Shown here: positions 1 to 10,725 of the stretch, piece after piece
How the letters are laid out: every line of letters begins with the position of its first letter
Numbering within the stretch: position 1 is the stretch's first letter
NCBI GenBank assembly: GCA_029721515.1
Contig: CM056555.1
Span: forward strand, 2,260,001 to 2,324,000
DNA: 64,000 nucleotides
Direction: 5' to 3'
Origin: Synanceia verrucosa
Taxonomy: Eukaryota > Chordata > Actinopteri > Perciformes > Synanceiidae
The notes under the pieces: model-generated
The model's database searches: none
Told to the model about the DNA's origin: nothing
The model's input: only the letters and a program-made list of their open reading frames with translations
Made by a program: the position numbers and the translations under genes

Positions 1-64
1 AGGATTTACGGCGAGGGAACGCCAGCGTGGGCTGAGCCTGACCACGAGAGCGAGTGCTGGGCAT
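1..64 (-). CDS. cdc6: Cdc6 replication licensing factor, N-terminal coding exon (partial)
   Basis: The minus strand from 64 reads MPSTRSRGQAQPTLAFPRRK and then leaves the window. This resembles the start of vertebrate CDC6 (human begins MPQTRSQAQATISFPKRK). The exon opens at 76, just after a CTTCCAG acceptor, with a 12-base leader before the ATG. CDC6 is the AAA+ ATPase that works with ORC and Cdt1 to load MCM helicase in G1; only its basic, unstructured N-terminus is visible, none of the ATPase core. A matching 5' UTR exon and an E2F-type promoter lie upstream at 1046-1370. In human, CDC6 is the neighbour of WIPF2, and wipf2 is the next recognisable gene here in the same orientation. The match is short, but position, promoter type and synteny agree. 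Confidence 0.82.
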   Translation of the reverse strand, partial: MPSTRSRGQAQPTLAFPRRKS

Positions 65-1045
65 TTTGTGTTTAATCTGGAAGGAGGAACACCAGAAGAC
101 AAACACTCTTTTATCTACAGGACACATTTCACACCATGACTACCAAATGGAAATGTTTGTAACCATGTGCTGTTGTTTGTTTGTCTGTTTGGGTGGATGT
201 GTGTGCTGAGTATGTACACCTACTTATGTGCACCACATAATAAGTATGTCTTTATGTGCATGTGTGTTGTATGTATTCTGTCTAATTGTTCAGTGAAAAT
301 GAAGCATCTCCTCAATGATGTCTTAAAAAAAATAAAGGTTGAATGAATAAATGGATGATAAAACCTTTGAATGTCATCTTGCATTATTGCTGCCTGAGAT
401 ATTAAATAGAGTAGAAAACCACACTGAGAGGAGATTATAACACAACATGATAAAACAAAAGGTAGCTGTTGTACCTCAAAAGCCCACTTAAGTACAGTTC
501 TGGAGTAACACTATGTTATATTCCACCACTGCTCGCTTATATCTTATATAAGAAGAATTTAATTTGTTTTTACGTTTTAGTGAATTCAATGAAGTTTTGG
601 TTACTGCAAACACAATTTAACTTCATGCTAAACATCAGATCTAAATCAATGAAAACATAGCAGTAAATGCAGCTAATGTAAGGTGTTTATGTTTGTAAAA
701 ACTTTGTCTAACACTTTAATTTACGTGAAATCTCCCACAGAACAAACAATAGTGTTAAATGGCGCCAACAAGAGAGCCGGGTCTGGACGGTGCCGTTTAC
801 ACTGAAATAAAAACACATTTCGGCACGAGCGTGTACGTAGTTTAACCTAAAATATATTGTAGTACGATGATAAATATAATTAAAGAAAAAAACGTAACAT
901 AAAAATGAATCTAAGCCTGATATTTTAGACGATAAACTAGCAACTCTTAAAAAGTAGCAGAGTTAGTAGAACTCACTTCCGGTTATGATTAACAAGCTAC
1001 TTTCGCATTTTATTACTTAAATCAAAACGCTACCGATGGACTTAC

Positions 1046-1140
1046 CTTATTTGAAAAGTTGCAGGAGGACTTCTCAGCTGACTGTGGTGTTTTTTCTCTG
1101 CTACTGAAGCTCTGTGCGTCCACATCCGTCCTTTTTCTTC
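1046..1140 (-). other. cdc6: cdc6 non-coding first exon (approximate 5' end)
   Basis: The minus strand carries a strong donor, ATAAG followed by GTAAGT, with the exon ending at 1046. Joining it to the acceptor before 76 gives a transcript whose first ATG is the Cdc6 start. The 5' limit is a guess, placed between the donor and the E2F site at 1163. The intron (77-1045) is AT-rich with no reading frame or clear repeat. Confidence 0.55.
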
Positions 1141-1149
1141 CGTACACTG

Positions 1150-1370
1150 AACTCTGAAACTAGCGCCAAAATCCCCTCCGCCTCAGCTGTGCTCCACGAC
1201 GCTGCGCTCTGATTGGTCGCCTTCACCACATGGCAACAGATTCGCCGACGCTCATTGGTTGGAATCAAAGGCGGATGTTACGCCAGTATTTATAACGTGG
1301 ACCGGAAGTGTAGGGGCAGGAACAACCTCAACACGCAGCGGTTTTGGCGGAATATAATTTTCCCGGGAAC
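1150..1370 (-). promoter_or_regulatory. cdc6 promoter with E2F and CCAAT elements
   Basis: Sites visible here are GCGCCAAAA at 1163-1171 (E2F class), TTTTGGCGG at 1342-1350 (E2F class on the other strand), a TTTTCCCGGGAA palindrome near 1358, two inverted CCAAT boxes (ATTGG at 1212-1216 and 1254-1258, CCAAT as read on the minus strand) and an ETS-type CCGGAAGTG near 1302. CDC6 is a classic E2F target in vertebrates, and E2F plus NF-Y sites are typical of G1/S genes. Function is inferred from motifs only. Confidence 0.6.
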
Positions 1371-3245
1371 TGTCGTTTTGTTTTGTTACATCAGATTGTG
1401 ACGTGGCAAACTTTAAGCACCAGTTAAAATAAAAATAAAAACACAAAAAATAACCTGTAACTTATATAAAATAAAATCACTATTTCTGTTAATGATGTAG
1501 TTACTGAGTGTTTATTTATTCAAGACTCAGATTGTAAAACTAGTGTAGTGTAAAACTAGATAAACAATATGAAAAGATAATAGTTGTATGAATGCAGCTT
1601 TAAGGCAATTCAAAAGGCAGCAATGTGAAAAATACATGTCTAATAACAAAAATGGCCTGTGGTCACTGGTAGTGCAACATTTAAGTTTCAAAGTGTTTGT
1701 TGTCATGTGAACAGGGAGGACACGTTTCCCTGCACAATTAAATACTTCTGTCACACATCAAAGTGTAAAATAGATTCAAAAATATATACCTGTCAGCTGT
1801 TCATGTCTGACAGCAGTGGAAAAGAATTTATTTATTTAAGGTCAAATGAATTAAAAATAAAAAAAAAATCTCTTGTGAAAGTGCCAACACCACACTATGA
1901 CAATACTCCAAGTATGCATTCAAAACCTAAAAACTTAACTAAATATTAGAATTAACACCATCAGGAAACTGTACTTAATATATGAAAATGAGGTAGGTAG
2001 CAGTAAACACACAGTAAATACATCTATCAACACTAGAGGTACAGAGGCTAACAAACTTATTCCTCCACCAGTGTCAGAGTTCACTGCTGTCCTAAATTAA
2101 CAGTATTACTGATTACCAAAATATTTTAATGTTTCTGTAATAATTAATCAACCAGCATGTGCAAGTTCTTTAATCAAAATTATTATATTTATTTTATACT
2201 GAAATAAAATTGTTGTTGTCATCCAGGAACTTACTCTTTCACAGTATACATAATATAAGGAATATATTACAATACACCACATGCCAGACTATATGTTGTA
2301 TTTTTCTGCAGCTGATTTTTAACTCCTTTATATAGCAATACAATCAGTTTTCAGCTTTGAGACATGGCATTCTCCTGCAGATACAAGGAGCATTTTGAAT
2401 TTCTTTATATGGCTTTAATTTAAAAAAAAAAAAAAAAAAAAAATTCTCAGCACATTAAAAAAAAAAAGTTTACCAAACATTCAACATCAACACACGTGGA
2501 GGTACGTGGTTTCCACTGGACAGGAAGAAGATGAAATAATGTACTGGAATAAAAGCAGCTTAAGTGATCAATGTAGTGGAGTGTAAAGTACAACATTTAT
2601 TTCTTAAATGTGGTGGACCAGAAGTATAAAGTAGCATAAACAGAAATGCACAATCAGTCTTAATATATTATATAGTATATTATATATATATTATACTTAG
2701 TTTGACAAATGAACTCACTAGAAGATGAATGCTGGACTTCACATTGTTAATGGATATGATAATATCATTCTGGCATAATGTACAAAAAGTAAACATTTTT
2801 TCCTCAGGTGAGTGTTTATTTTGGGGGTGGCTAAAATATGTTTCTCTGACGATAATCTACGATGGAATAGCATCTTACAAAACCCCCCAGACAAACGATC
2901 CCTTACAAATAGAAAAACATAAGACACTTCTGGATAAAACATGTCTCTTTCAGAGAAAAGGTGCAAAAAGAGCTTTGATCTGAATCGTGTTCATAGCGGA
3001 TAAGGCAGTGCGGCTAGGAGACGACGATTAAGGTGTGCAGTGCTACTCTGACGAGACCAGAGACATCAGTGTGGAAACAGAAATGTTTGACTGGCCATGT
3101 ATTTAAAGAGAAATATAGCACATACATAAACAGTGCACAAAACGAAGAGAACACAGCTAACATACAAAGAATTAAACAGTTGGAACAATCCTCACTGATT
3201 TGGTGAGCTAGCATTAAAATAAACAATCTTTTTTAAAAAGAAGAC
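1371..3245 (-). other. Spacer and probable 3' UTR of the small membrane-protein gene
   Basis: No credible coding region is present. On the minus strand AATAAA occurs at 2813-2820 and 2596-2601, either of which could end the transcript that stops coding at 3246. The stretch also holds an A-rich tract at 2419-2470 and one partial copy of the ~400 bp dispersed repeat (2045-2230). Confidence 0.4.
2045..2230 (+). repeat. ~400 bp dispersed repeat, copy 1 (partial)
   Basis: This copy holds the left part of the family: CCACCAGTGTCAGAGTTCAC, CTAAATTAACAGTATTACTG, ATTACCAAAATATTTTAATG and GTGCAAGTTCTTTAATC. The right half is replaced by unrelated sequence. Confidence 0.6.
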
Positions 3246-6200
3246 TTAAAAGTAGGTCCTGTCGGCCACAGCTGTCATCGTCTGTCCTGTTCCTTCTTCT
3301 CTCTCTCTTCTTTCCTCTCTCCATTTTCTGTACATCTTCTGACATCTCTCTATGGAAAACATGAAAAGCAGTTTTTAGAGTTGGAGTTTTTTTTAGATTT
3401 TTTAGAGTCTTATGTGCTGCACAGACTGTAAAGCACCTTCAAATCTGTGAGCATAGTACCTGTATAAATGAATGACTAGTAGGTGGTTTTTCAGACCACA
3501 AACTCTTTCAGGGCATTTTAAAATATACAAAAGTAAAAGTTGTGCAGTAAAATGTCTCCTCTGACTGGGATCTGATTCTATGTGACATTATTAGGCAGAA
3601 AACAGTGAAGCATCATTATCAGAGCAGCTTGTTACTGCTGCAGCTGCTGTTCTAAATACAGCAGGAAGAGTTACTTTACTGTAGTGGCTCTAAGATGATC
3701 TGCTTAAGTTCTATCAGTCAAGAAGAACGATGACGAGCAGAAGGTTTGACACTTACGGATCACTCCACCTCTCGTCAGGACATAAGCAAGAGCACCAAGA
3801 GAGATGATGGGAAGGGCGATTTTCCAGAAAAGGATCATCTCTGGATCATCTGAAGAAATATCAGCGTTGAAGGACAGAATTAAAGGAGATGAACTAACTT
3901 CATGTGATTATTTATTCTGATAAATCATCTATACTGAACTGAAAACACACATTCACCCTGTCACTGTCAGATTGTATTCAAAGAGACGACAGCACAAAGT
4001 GAGGTAAAGACATTTTTCTAGATATTTCTAGATAATATTAGGAGACATTTACCTTCATGGCCGCCTGTTGGAGGACTAGTTGTGCTAGGATTAAATCCAT
4101 TTGTACTGTTCTGTTTGGGTGCTGTTAAAAACAAAAAAAACAAGAGGATGAAGAGTGCGAGTCTAACAAGGTCCGTCTAACACTTTCATCCATGATCAGT
4201 TTATATACATTTTGATGCTGATTTTTTGGTGTCTGTATTGAAGTTTAGGGAACATAAAGGAACACTTTTTATCCTTCAGCTCATCACAAACACTCAACAT
4301 CAACACATCTGGAGACCGCTGGTCTTTACTTGACAGGAAGAGGATGGAATAATGTAATGTAGAGAAGGAACTGAAGTGATGGAAGTAGTGGAGTAAAAAA
4401 AGCACAATATTTACCTCTTAGATGTAGAATAAAGCAGCAAAAAATAAAATGATAATAATAAGTTATCAAATTAATAATAAAAAGGCAAACACCCTTAAAA
4501 CATAATCTGTGTAACAATAATAACAAATAAAATCATAAAGTTTCCAGCAAACACTTGATGCCATTTCATAATAATAATAATGGTAATTTATCATTTCATA
4601 TCCATAGTTTAAATTTTTTTTTCACATCATCCGTCACTGGAAAATCTATTTTATTTTAGTACACACTGTAAATATTTATTACTCTCATTTCCTATTATAT
4701 TTCTTCATAATTGTTGTTTTTATTGTACTCTTTCTTATGACTTGTTTCATGGTGCTTTGGCAAGTAAATTGCCCCCCAATGGGGAAATCAATAACAAAAT
4801 ATTCTATTCTATAGATAAATGCTCTAAACCTGTCTAATCTTATATTTTAAGAGGCTGCAGAATGAAGTGTATTAAAGACACAAGATACTTACCAGGATCT
4901 GTGCTGGAATCAAACATCTTGGTCTCGTTCTGTTGGTCTTTGGCTACTGTTGAAATAAAAAAATGTGAAAACCCAGATTATCATCTTGCATCCAGATTAC
5001 AATTCAACCATTTTTGCAGTATTGTTTTTAATAACTTTCTAGAGCTTGACAGACAATAAACTCAGGTCTCTCTGCTGGTTCTGATAAAAAAAACATGTTC
5101 AGGGATCCAACATTTTAAGCCATGGACACATTATTTACATGCACGTAGACTATATTAGTAAATAGTCTAGTTTTAGATGCTAAAATATCATGTTTAGATT
5201 AGAAGTCTTTCTCGAACTGTGACTGAGTGACTCTAAAGCCCTGCAGTGAGCAGCATCAATGTGTTTTCTACAATAAATGATGTAAATTCAAACAGGTATA
5301 AGATAAAGTAAAAGAAAACCAGATGAAACTTCTGACCCAACAGGCGAGGAAAGTCCACCGAGCGCCGCCACCGAGTCCCTCGGTGACCAGCGTTAACGTG
5401 AAACAAAAACACCACAGAGACTTCATAAAACTCAGCTCCTCTGATGCCAAATCTGATCACCTACAACTGTGAGGTAGGGTTAGAAAAAATTAATCAGCTA
5501 ATTTATTAACAATTCATTTATTTTTAAAAGGCAATTTTTTAATATTCCTCTGCTCCACATATTTAGGATAATTCTATGAGCATTATAGCATCAATGTAGA
5601 GATCCTAGATATATGATTTCCATTGCCAACAAGTGCATCAGTCACTAATTGTTTGTACACATGACAATACAGAACCCTGAACTTGAACATCCTTGAGAAA
5701 ATAATTAATAAGTTTTCCAAAGTGCTGAATGTCACCTATGGTCACTTGTCATGAGATAGTAAAGACCATTGTTTTTCCATTCATAAGTACATTTTGACAT
5801 GATGACTAGACGAGAGGAGGGAAAATATCTAAAATACACTTTTAGATGATTATTTTACTGCTTTGTCCTCAGATTTCTGCTGTGAAGTCACCAAAACACA
5901 ATATCAGACGATGCCTCTTTTACATATTATTTACATCATTCATGAAATCTCTAATTCAAAAAGTAAGTAGATTTTTAATAAAATGCATCAGGGGCAGCAA
6001 CCATTAACTATAACATTATAAATCTGTGCAACATTCAATACTTCCAAAATATCTGATCCCATGTTCCTATTTTTTCCACCTATCTAGTTAATCATTCATC
6101 CATATGCAATTATTATAACAACTGCACACAGTGCTTGGCTTAGGAAATGTATGTCCTTATATTATTTTACTTTTTAAGATTTATTTATAGTTCTTCTTTT

Positions 6201-6972
6201 CTATTTTATGTGAGTACTTTAGACTTTTGACACCTGTTGTGCAACAAACTCACTGGGCAATAAAGCTCTTCTTGATCCGAGACTGATTGATCTAGTTGTT
6301 CTTAACACTGCTTTGATATATTGTTATTGTATTTATATAGAAAATAAACAACAAACACATCTCCACAGAATTAAAACCCTGTTATGAAACATGTTCCAAC
6401 ACTTGCAGTAAAGCAGCTCTGATGCGCTCTGACATGTAGCAGAGTGGTTAGCTAACATGCTAACGACTATTTTGGAAGGGTGTTTTAGCAAACCGTTGGC
6501 TGTAGATTGTCACGATGATGAAAATAGTTGTTGTAAAAGTTATTTGGGGAAGTCAGAAACGATTTTGTGACAGTTAACGCTTCATAACTGTCTCACTGTT
6601 GCTTCCGGAACGATGTGTCAGTAGGTAACTAGCACTGCTAACTAGCCTTACAAATGAGTGTTGTCTTATCAAAGGTTGAATAGCAGCAACCTGTTTACTT
6701 GTATACTGAGTGTCTGCTCCGCAGTTAGAAAACGAAAGTGAGCTAATTGCAGCCGGTGATACGTAACGGTTTTAACATGAACCAGTCATTCGATAGCAAG
6801 GTTTTCGACAATGCTAAAAACATGTACATGTTAGCTAACACCATTTACCAATGAGAACGGTGCGATTCGTATTAGCCCGATGAGCTAACGTTAGCAACTC
6901 ACCGACGTCTCGCAGAAAGTTTAATAACGGTAATAGACAGTACACTTGCCAGTACCAGTGAACCAGCGCCAT
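3246..6972 (-). CDS. Small type I single-pass membrane protein, family not recognised
   Basis: Five minus-strand exons join in one phase: 6903-6972, 4893-4946, 4053-4121, 3757-3849 and 3246-3349 (stop TAA at 3246-3248), giving 129 aa. The N-terminus (MALVHWYWQVYCLLPLLNF) is hydrophobic. Residues ~24-68 are hydrophilic and Ser/Thr/Pro-rich, with N-glycosylation sequons NET and NST. A transmembrane segment lies at ~70-90 (ILFWKIALPIISLGALAYVL), followed by a strongly basic, then acidic cytoplasmic tail (RKWREERREREE) ending in DRTYF. Donors are good (GTGAGT, GTAAGT, GTAAAT, GTAAGT). A second start, at 5424-5426 (MKSLWCFCFTLTLVTEGL), would join exon 2 in the same phase but uses a poor GTGGCG donor. 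The gene lies between wipf2 and cdc6 in the same orientation. I know no human gene in that position and propose no function. Confidence 0.6.
4655..4815 (+). repeat. LINE-tail-like repeat copy
   Basis: Contains GTAAATATTTATTACTC, TTGTTTTTATTGTAC, CTTGTTTCATGGTGC, AAGTAAATTGCCCCCCAATG and AATATTCTATTCTAT in the order shared by about eleven copies. The ordered T/A-rich block ending in a short ATTCT repeat suggests the 3' tail of a 5'-truncated LINE. Assignment to a named family was not attempted. Confidence 0.5.
6420..6902. other. GCTAAC/GTTAGC-rich block in first intron of the membrane-protein gene
   Basis: The first ~480 bases of intron 1 hold repeated GCTAAC, GTTAGC and GCTAGC words on both strands, for example GTTAGCTAACATGCTAAC near 6448 and GAGCTAACGTTAGCAAC near 6880. 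The same type of block follows the first exon of wipf2, the C6orf120 homologue, npepps and the right-edge gene. The rest of this intron (4947-6400) shows no other coding exon except the alternative start near 5426. Confidence 0.55.
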
Positions 6973-6999
6973 CGACTTAATGTACATCTACTACTGAAC

Positions 7000-7990
7000 A
7001 AGGTAACTGGACAGGAGTGCTAAGGCAGCTAGTCAGAGCTAGCCACTGAGGTAACTAGACTGGGTGTCCCTCCGTGATGTTATGGAGCTTCTTCTTCTTC
7101 TGTGGTTTTGGCAGACTAGACACATCCGAGGCGTATCGCTGCACTCTGCTGTTTCCATGCGATTCCTGTTAGTGCTTATATTTCCTTGTTTTGGTACATG
7201 TTGTAAATATTTATTATTTCTATTCCCATTATCGTTGTTTTTTGCATTTCTTTCCTATAACTTGTTTATGCTGCTGTAAGTGAATTTTCCCCCAATGCAG
7301 AATCAATGAAAATGTTCTATTCTAATTAATAATATTATCTAATATTTCTAATGAAATATGAGTAGATAGAATTCTGTAGTTTATTGGCAGATAAACGACA
7401 AATAGTTGCTAAATGTTTTCTGGTAAAAAGGCTCTTATGAAGAAATGGTTACTACAAGAAAGCTGACATTAAACGTCATTTACATGATGGAGAGCATCAC
7501 ACATTTATATAGGAAACACCCTGTGGAGCACATTTAACCTCTGAAAATCTCAAACTGCTGTGACTAAAATACCGTATGTTGAGAGGAAAGAATTACTCCT
7601 GAACTGTTAAAAATATATATTTTTAAAAAAAAAAAAAATCTCATGTCAGTTATCTTTAAAATGTACTCTATACAAATGTTTAGTGATGTCAATAAACAGA
7701 TTATAACAGATTTAAAAGAAGAAACAGACATAAATAAAACAACAAAAATAAGAGTTTCAGGGCAAAGAAGAATATACATATATCCACACAGAACATAGAC
7801 CATAAAAACCAGGAAAACACAGAGCTGCATATACTGTGTGTATTTTGATATCTTTTTTTTGTATTTAAACCTCAGGGAGTACCATCTCATTGTATTGTTG
7901 TCAGCAGCAATATAATGACAATAATATGAAATGAGGATAGGAAAATATTTGAAGAGACAAATATTTTTATTTATTCATTTATTTATTTAT
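7000..7990. other. Intergenic stretch between the membrane-protein gene promoter and wipf2 3' end
   Basis: 7000-7060 should hold the upstream promoter of the minus-strand membrane-protein gene, but I see no TATA box or other decisive site. 7190-7330 is a LINE-tail-like repeat copy. The remainder is AT-rich and without a credible reading frame; the 108-residue frame at 7564-7890 is low-complexity. Confidence 0.4.
7190..7330 (+). repeat. LINE-tail-like repeat copy
   Basis: Carries GTAAATATTTATTATTTC, AACTTGTTTATGCTGCTGTAA, TGAATTTTCCCCCAATG and ATGTTCTATTCTAATT, the same ordered blocks as at 62635-62780. Confidence 0.55.
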
Positions 7991-9254
7991 TTTTTAAAAT
8001 AACTACTTATTAGGGTAGCTTGGAACAGACGAGAAAACATCAGGTACCCTTTTTCCCCATATTTATTTGAAATTATTTCAAATGATAAAAACATGGTTGA
8101 TTAACATGGAATGACCAGAGGGGTTTTCAGAGTGGACAAGGTGAGGGCAGGGAGAAACAGACGTGTTGGGTCACCAGGAAGTGTTTTTCCATGGTTTTGT
8201 GTTGCCATCCGCCCACACTTGCTTCAAAACGTTGACAAAACCTCACGCATCCACTCAGCTCATTCACCCTTCCGGCCAAACATCCAGAGAAGTGCTACAG
8301 AGTCTATCAGACCAACGCTCACCAACTGGAACATCGTTATAATCATTTCTCTTTCCTATATTACAAGCTTTTTACAACATAAAAATAGATCAATTACTAT
8401 GATTACCACATTCCTTAATGTAAATACACAATATTTATTGCATTTTCAAATAAACTTGTTTCTTATTTACTTTGTTGTCATCATCTTGCCCCCCCCAAAT
8501 AAAAACAAAACAAAACAAAAAGCACTGGTACCAATGGGAGTGACAACAGATTTGTGTAAGGCGAGGACCAGCCAGCGGGGGGCGCTGCATCACTGAGCGT
8601 TTTGTTTTGTTCGTCTTGGTTTATTTAATTAATTAGTGTTTTAAAGTCAAGCTTATTGAAAAGTAAAGAACAGTTCTCTGGCACTTAAGTGTTCTTTTTT
8701 TGTATTTCTTTTTTTGTTTTTGGTTAGCTGCTACCAACTAGCATCTGTACAAACTGCTCCTTGCATAGCAATTAAACAACATATTTTCTTTCCTTCTCAG
8801 GCCGTTCAGTCCTTTCATAAAAAAAATAAAAAAATAAAAAAATAAAGGGCCACCAGCAGCAAAAGAAAAGGAATGATGGATTCAAACAGCTGGGTTTTCA
8901 GACTGACTTCTCTGGACAGAAAGTTGATAAACGATCCCCCTAACAAAAAAAAAAACATACTTGGTCCAGTAAGCAAATAACGTAGTGTTGTTGGTTGTTT
9001 GGAGGAAGATGCTGACTATGTGAACAGAGTTTGTCAATCATGTCGGGAAAAAGTAGGGATGATTTTTCTGGATTTCTAGAAGTAGTCTTCTGTTATCATG
9101 AGTGCATAAAAAATGTCATGCAGTGTTTCGGTTTAGCAGGTAAAGGAGTAGTCTGGGTGTAGAGGTGGGGCTGCATGAGGTTCTTCAGTGTATCACAGTA
9201 CATGGTGTTCAGAGAAACAGACAGGAAATCAGTGTTCAGCTGTGGACGGAGGCA

Positions 9255-9850
9255 GCAGCAAAACAAACTTTACACACCTAAAAAAACAAAAAAAACAAAA
9301 AAAACCCACAATACTCGTTTAAGTGTACGTTATACTTCACTTTTTAAAACTGCTTTTATTTCACAATTTTTTTGTTTAAAAGCTGTCTGTTTTAATTTGT
9401 AAATGTGTTGTCTTGATTTTTTTTTTTTTTTTTTTTTGAAAAGTGCTCAATAACTAAAATTAATTAGTATTATTATTTTCACAGCTTCAACTGGCCATCA
9501 GATAGCCCTTCCTGATGGGGAACTGAGGCTTGTTGTACATCTATGCTCTCGCCAAATTAACCAAACTCCATTCAAAAATCAGTGATTTTACCTCCCAGAG
9601 CCCGAAGGTTGCTGGTCGATCGATTAGTTTTATTTGACAAGCACTCCTGTGTTTTGGGAGGTAAAATTAATGGAGTCTGGTGGAGTGTAGCTCTCATATT
9701 ATAGCTGCCTGATGACAAGGTAAAGGGGTGAAAATATTCTAAATATAACGTACACTTAAACAGATTTTTTTAGGTGTTTAAAATCCATCCACAGCAGGAC
9801 ACTGGTACTCCTGTCTGTTTATCTGTTGTAGGTAATACTCCGACTATGGA
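9255..9850. repeat. Foldback-type repeat in wipf2 3' UTR
   Basis: A left arm (TTTACACACCTAAAAAAAC ... GTTTAAGTGTACGTTATA, 9264-9335) is inverted relative to a right arm (TATAACGTACACTTAAAC, AGATTTTTTTAGGTG, 9742-9778). Nested inside, CTCCATTCAAAAATCAGTGA/TTTTACCTCCCA (9566-9597) pairs with TGGGAGGTAAAATTAATGGAG (9655-9675). A relative in opposite orientation lies at 21685-22095. Confidence 0.5.
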
Positions 9851-9909
9851 TCAATAAACACCCAAACTAACCCTTTAAGCTGCTGTACAACAATCGCCCC
9901 AAGGTGGAA

Positions 9910-9934
9910 ATATATATATATATATATATATATG
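9910..9934. repeat. TA dinucleotide microsatellite
   Basis: About 12 TA units in the wipf2 3' UTR, followed by an A-rich tract. Confidence 0.85.
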
Positions 9935-10725
9935 AAAAAAAAAATAAAAATAAAGGAAAGCAGGGGGTACAAACAAAACAAAAACAGGAAACAGTCCCTC
10001 TCCAAAGGTTCAAAAAACAACAAAAAAAAAACAGGCAAGGCTTCTGTCATAACTTGGCGAGCTTTCCAGCAACGCATTTCGTTTAGAGAATTTAAAACAC
10101 GTTTAATTATATATAGAACATGGATAGAAACCATCCTGTGCGGTTAATTTGACTCCACCCGCTTTTGGCACTGACACACAGAGAGATTCGATTCAAACGC
10201 ACCCTCACCTGGCACTGCTGGAATGGCTATTTAAGACAAAATATAACCCCCAAAGGAATAAAAACATAACCGTCAATAAGCCCCCACATTCATGGCATTA
10301 TCAGCTTTGTGGGAATTCATACGCTAAAAACATAAATTCAAAAAAAGACAGCTCCCATTGGCTAACGCTGACACCACAAAATAATAAAATCAAAAGTTAT
10401 TCGTGATTATGACAAATCACCGTTGTTATTGTGATTATGCATGGAAAGAAAAAAGATGGAATGCACAGTGTTTGGAGTTTGGTCCTGATATGTTTCGTGT
10501 CGAGCAGACGCCTCCAAGGACAAAGTCAGGAAGTCTGGTTTTGTTTTCGTGCAAAGACAGAAGGTGTCCGTCGAGTCGGACCCGTCGTGGTGCCGTTGTG
10601 TTTACGTTGTGCTTCCAGCTGTTGGTTTTAGTGTTAGTGTGTGTTGTGTGATTTGAGTGCTTCTTCATCACTCACTCTCTCTCTCTCCAGTCGACTGAGA
10701 GTTAAAGTCCTGATCTGAGGTCAGT

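Larger units (their letters stand above)
7990..10725 (-). other. wipf2: wipf2 3' UTR
   Basis: This follows the wipf2 stop codon at 10726-10728. A run of overlapping AATAAA signals on the minus strand at about 7970-7995 is the likely polyadenylation region, giving a 2.7 kb UTR. It contains a foldback-type repeat (9255-9850), a TA dinucleotide run (9910-9934) and many A-rich or T-rich tracts. The 161-codon plus-strand frame at 8111-8596 is antisense and shows no family resemblance, so I do not annotate it as a gene. Confidence 0.5.

Noticed and set aside
2..139. Plus-strand open frame at the left edge followed by AATAAA at 331-336, suggesting the last exon of a plus-strand gene
   Set aside because: The minus strand of the same bases gives a recognisable CDC6 N-terminus right after a splice acceptor, with a matching E2F promoter upstream. 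The AATAAA is within the cdc6 intron and probably chance.
3246..3349. Alternative acceptor CATAGAG two bases further in the last exon of the membrane gene
   Set aside because: It would replace the basic-acidic tail by another frame that runs through the A-rich sequence beyond 3246; the upstream AG gives a compact tail and prompt stop, though this is not proven.
8111..8596. 161-codon plus-strand frame
   Set aside because: It is antisense to the wipf2 3' UTR, has a composition typical of translated A/T-rich DNA at its end, and shows no recognisable domain or promoter.
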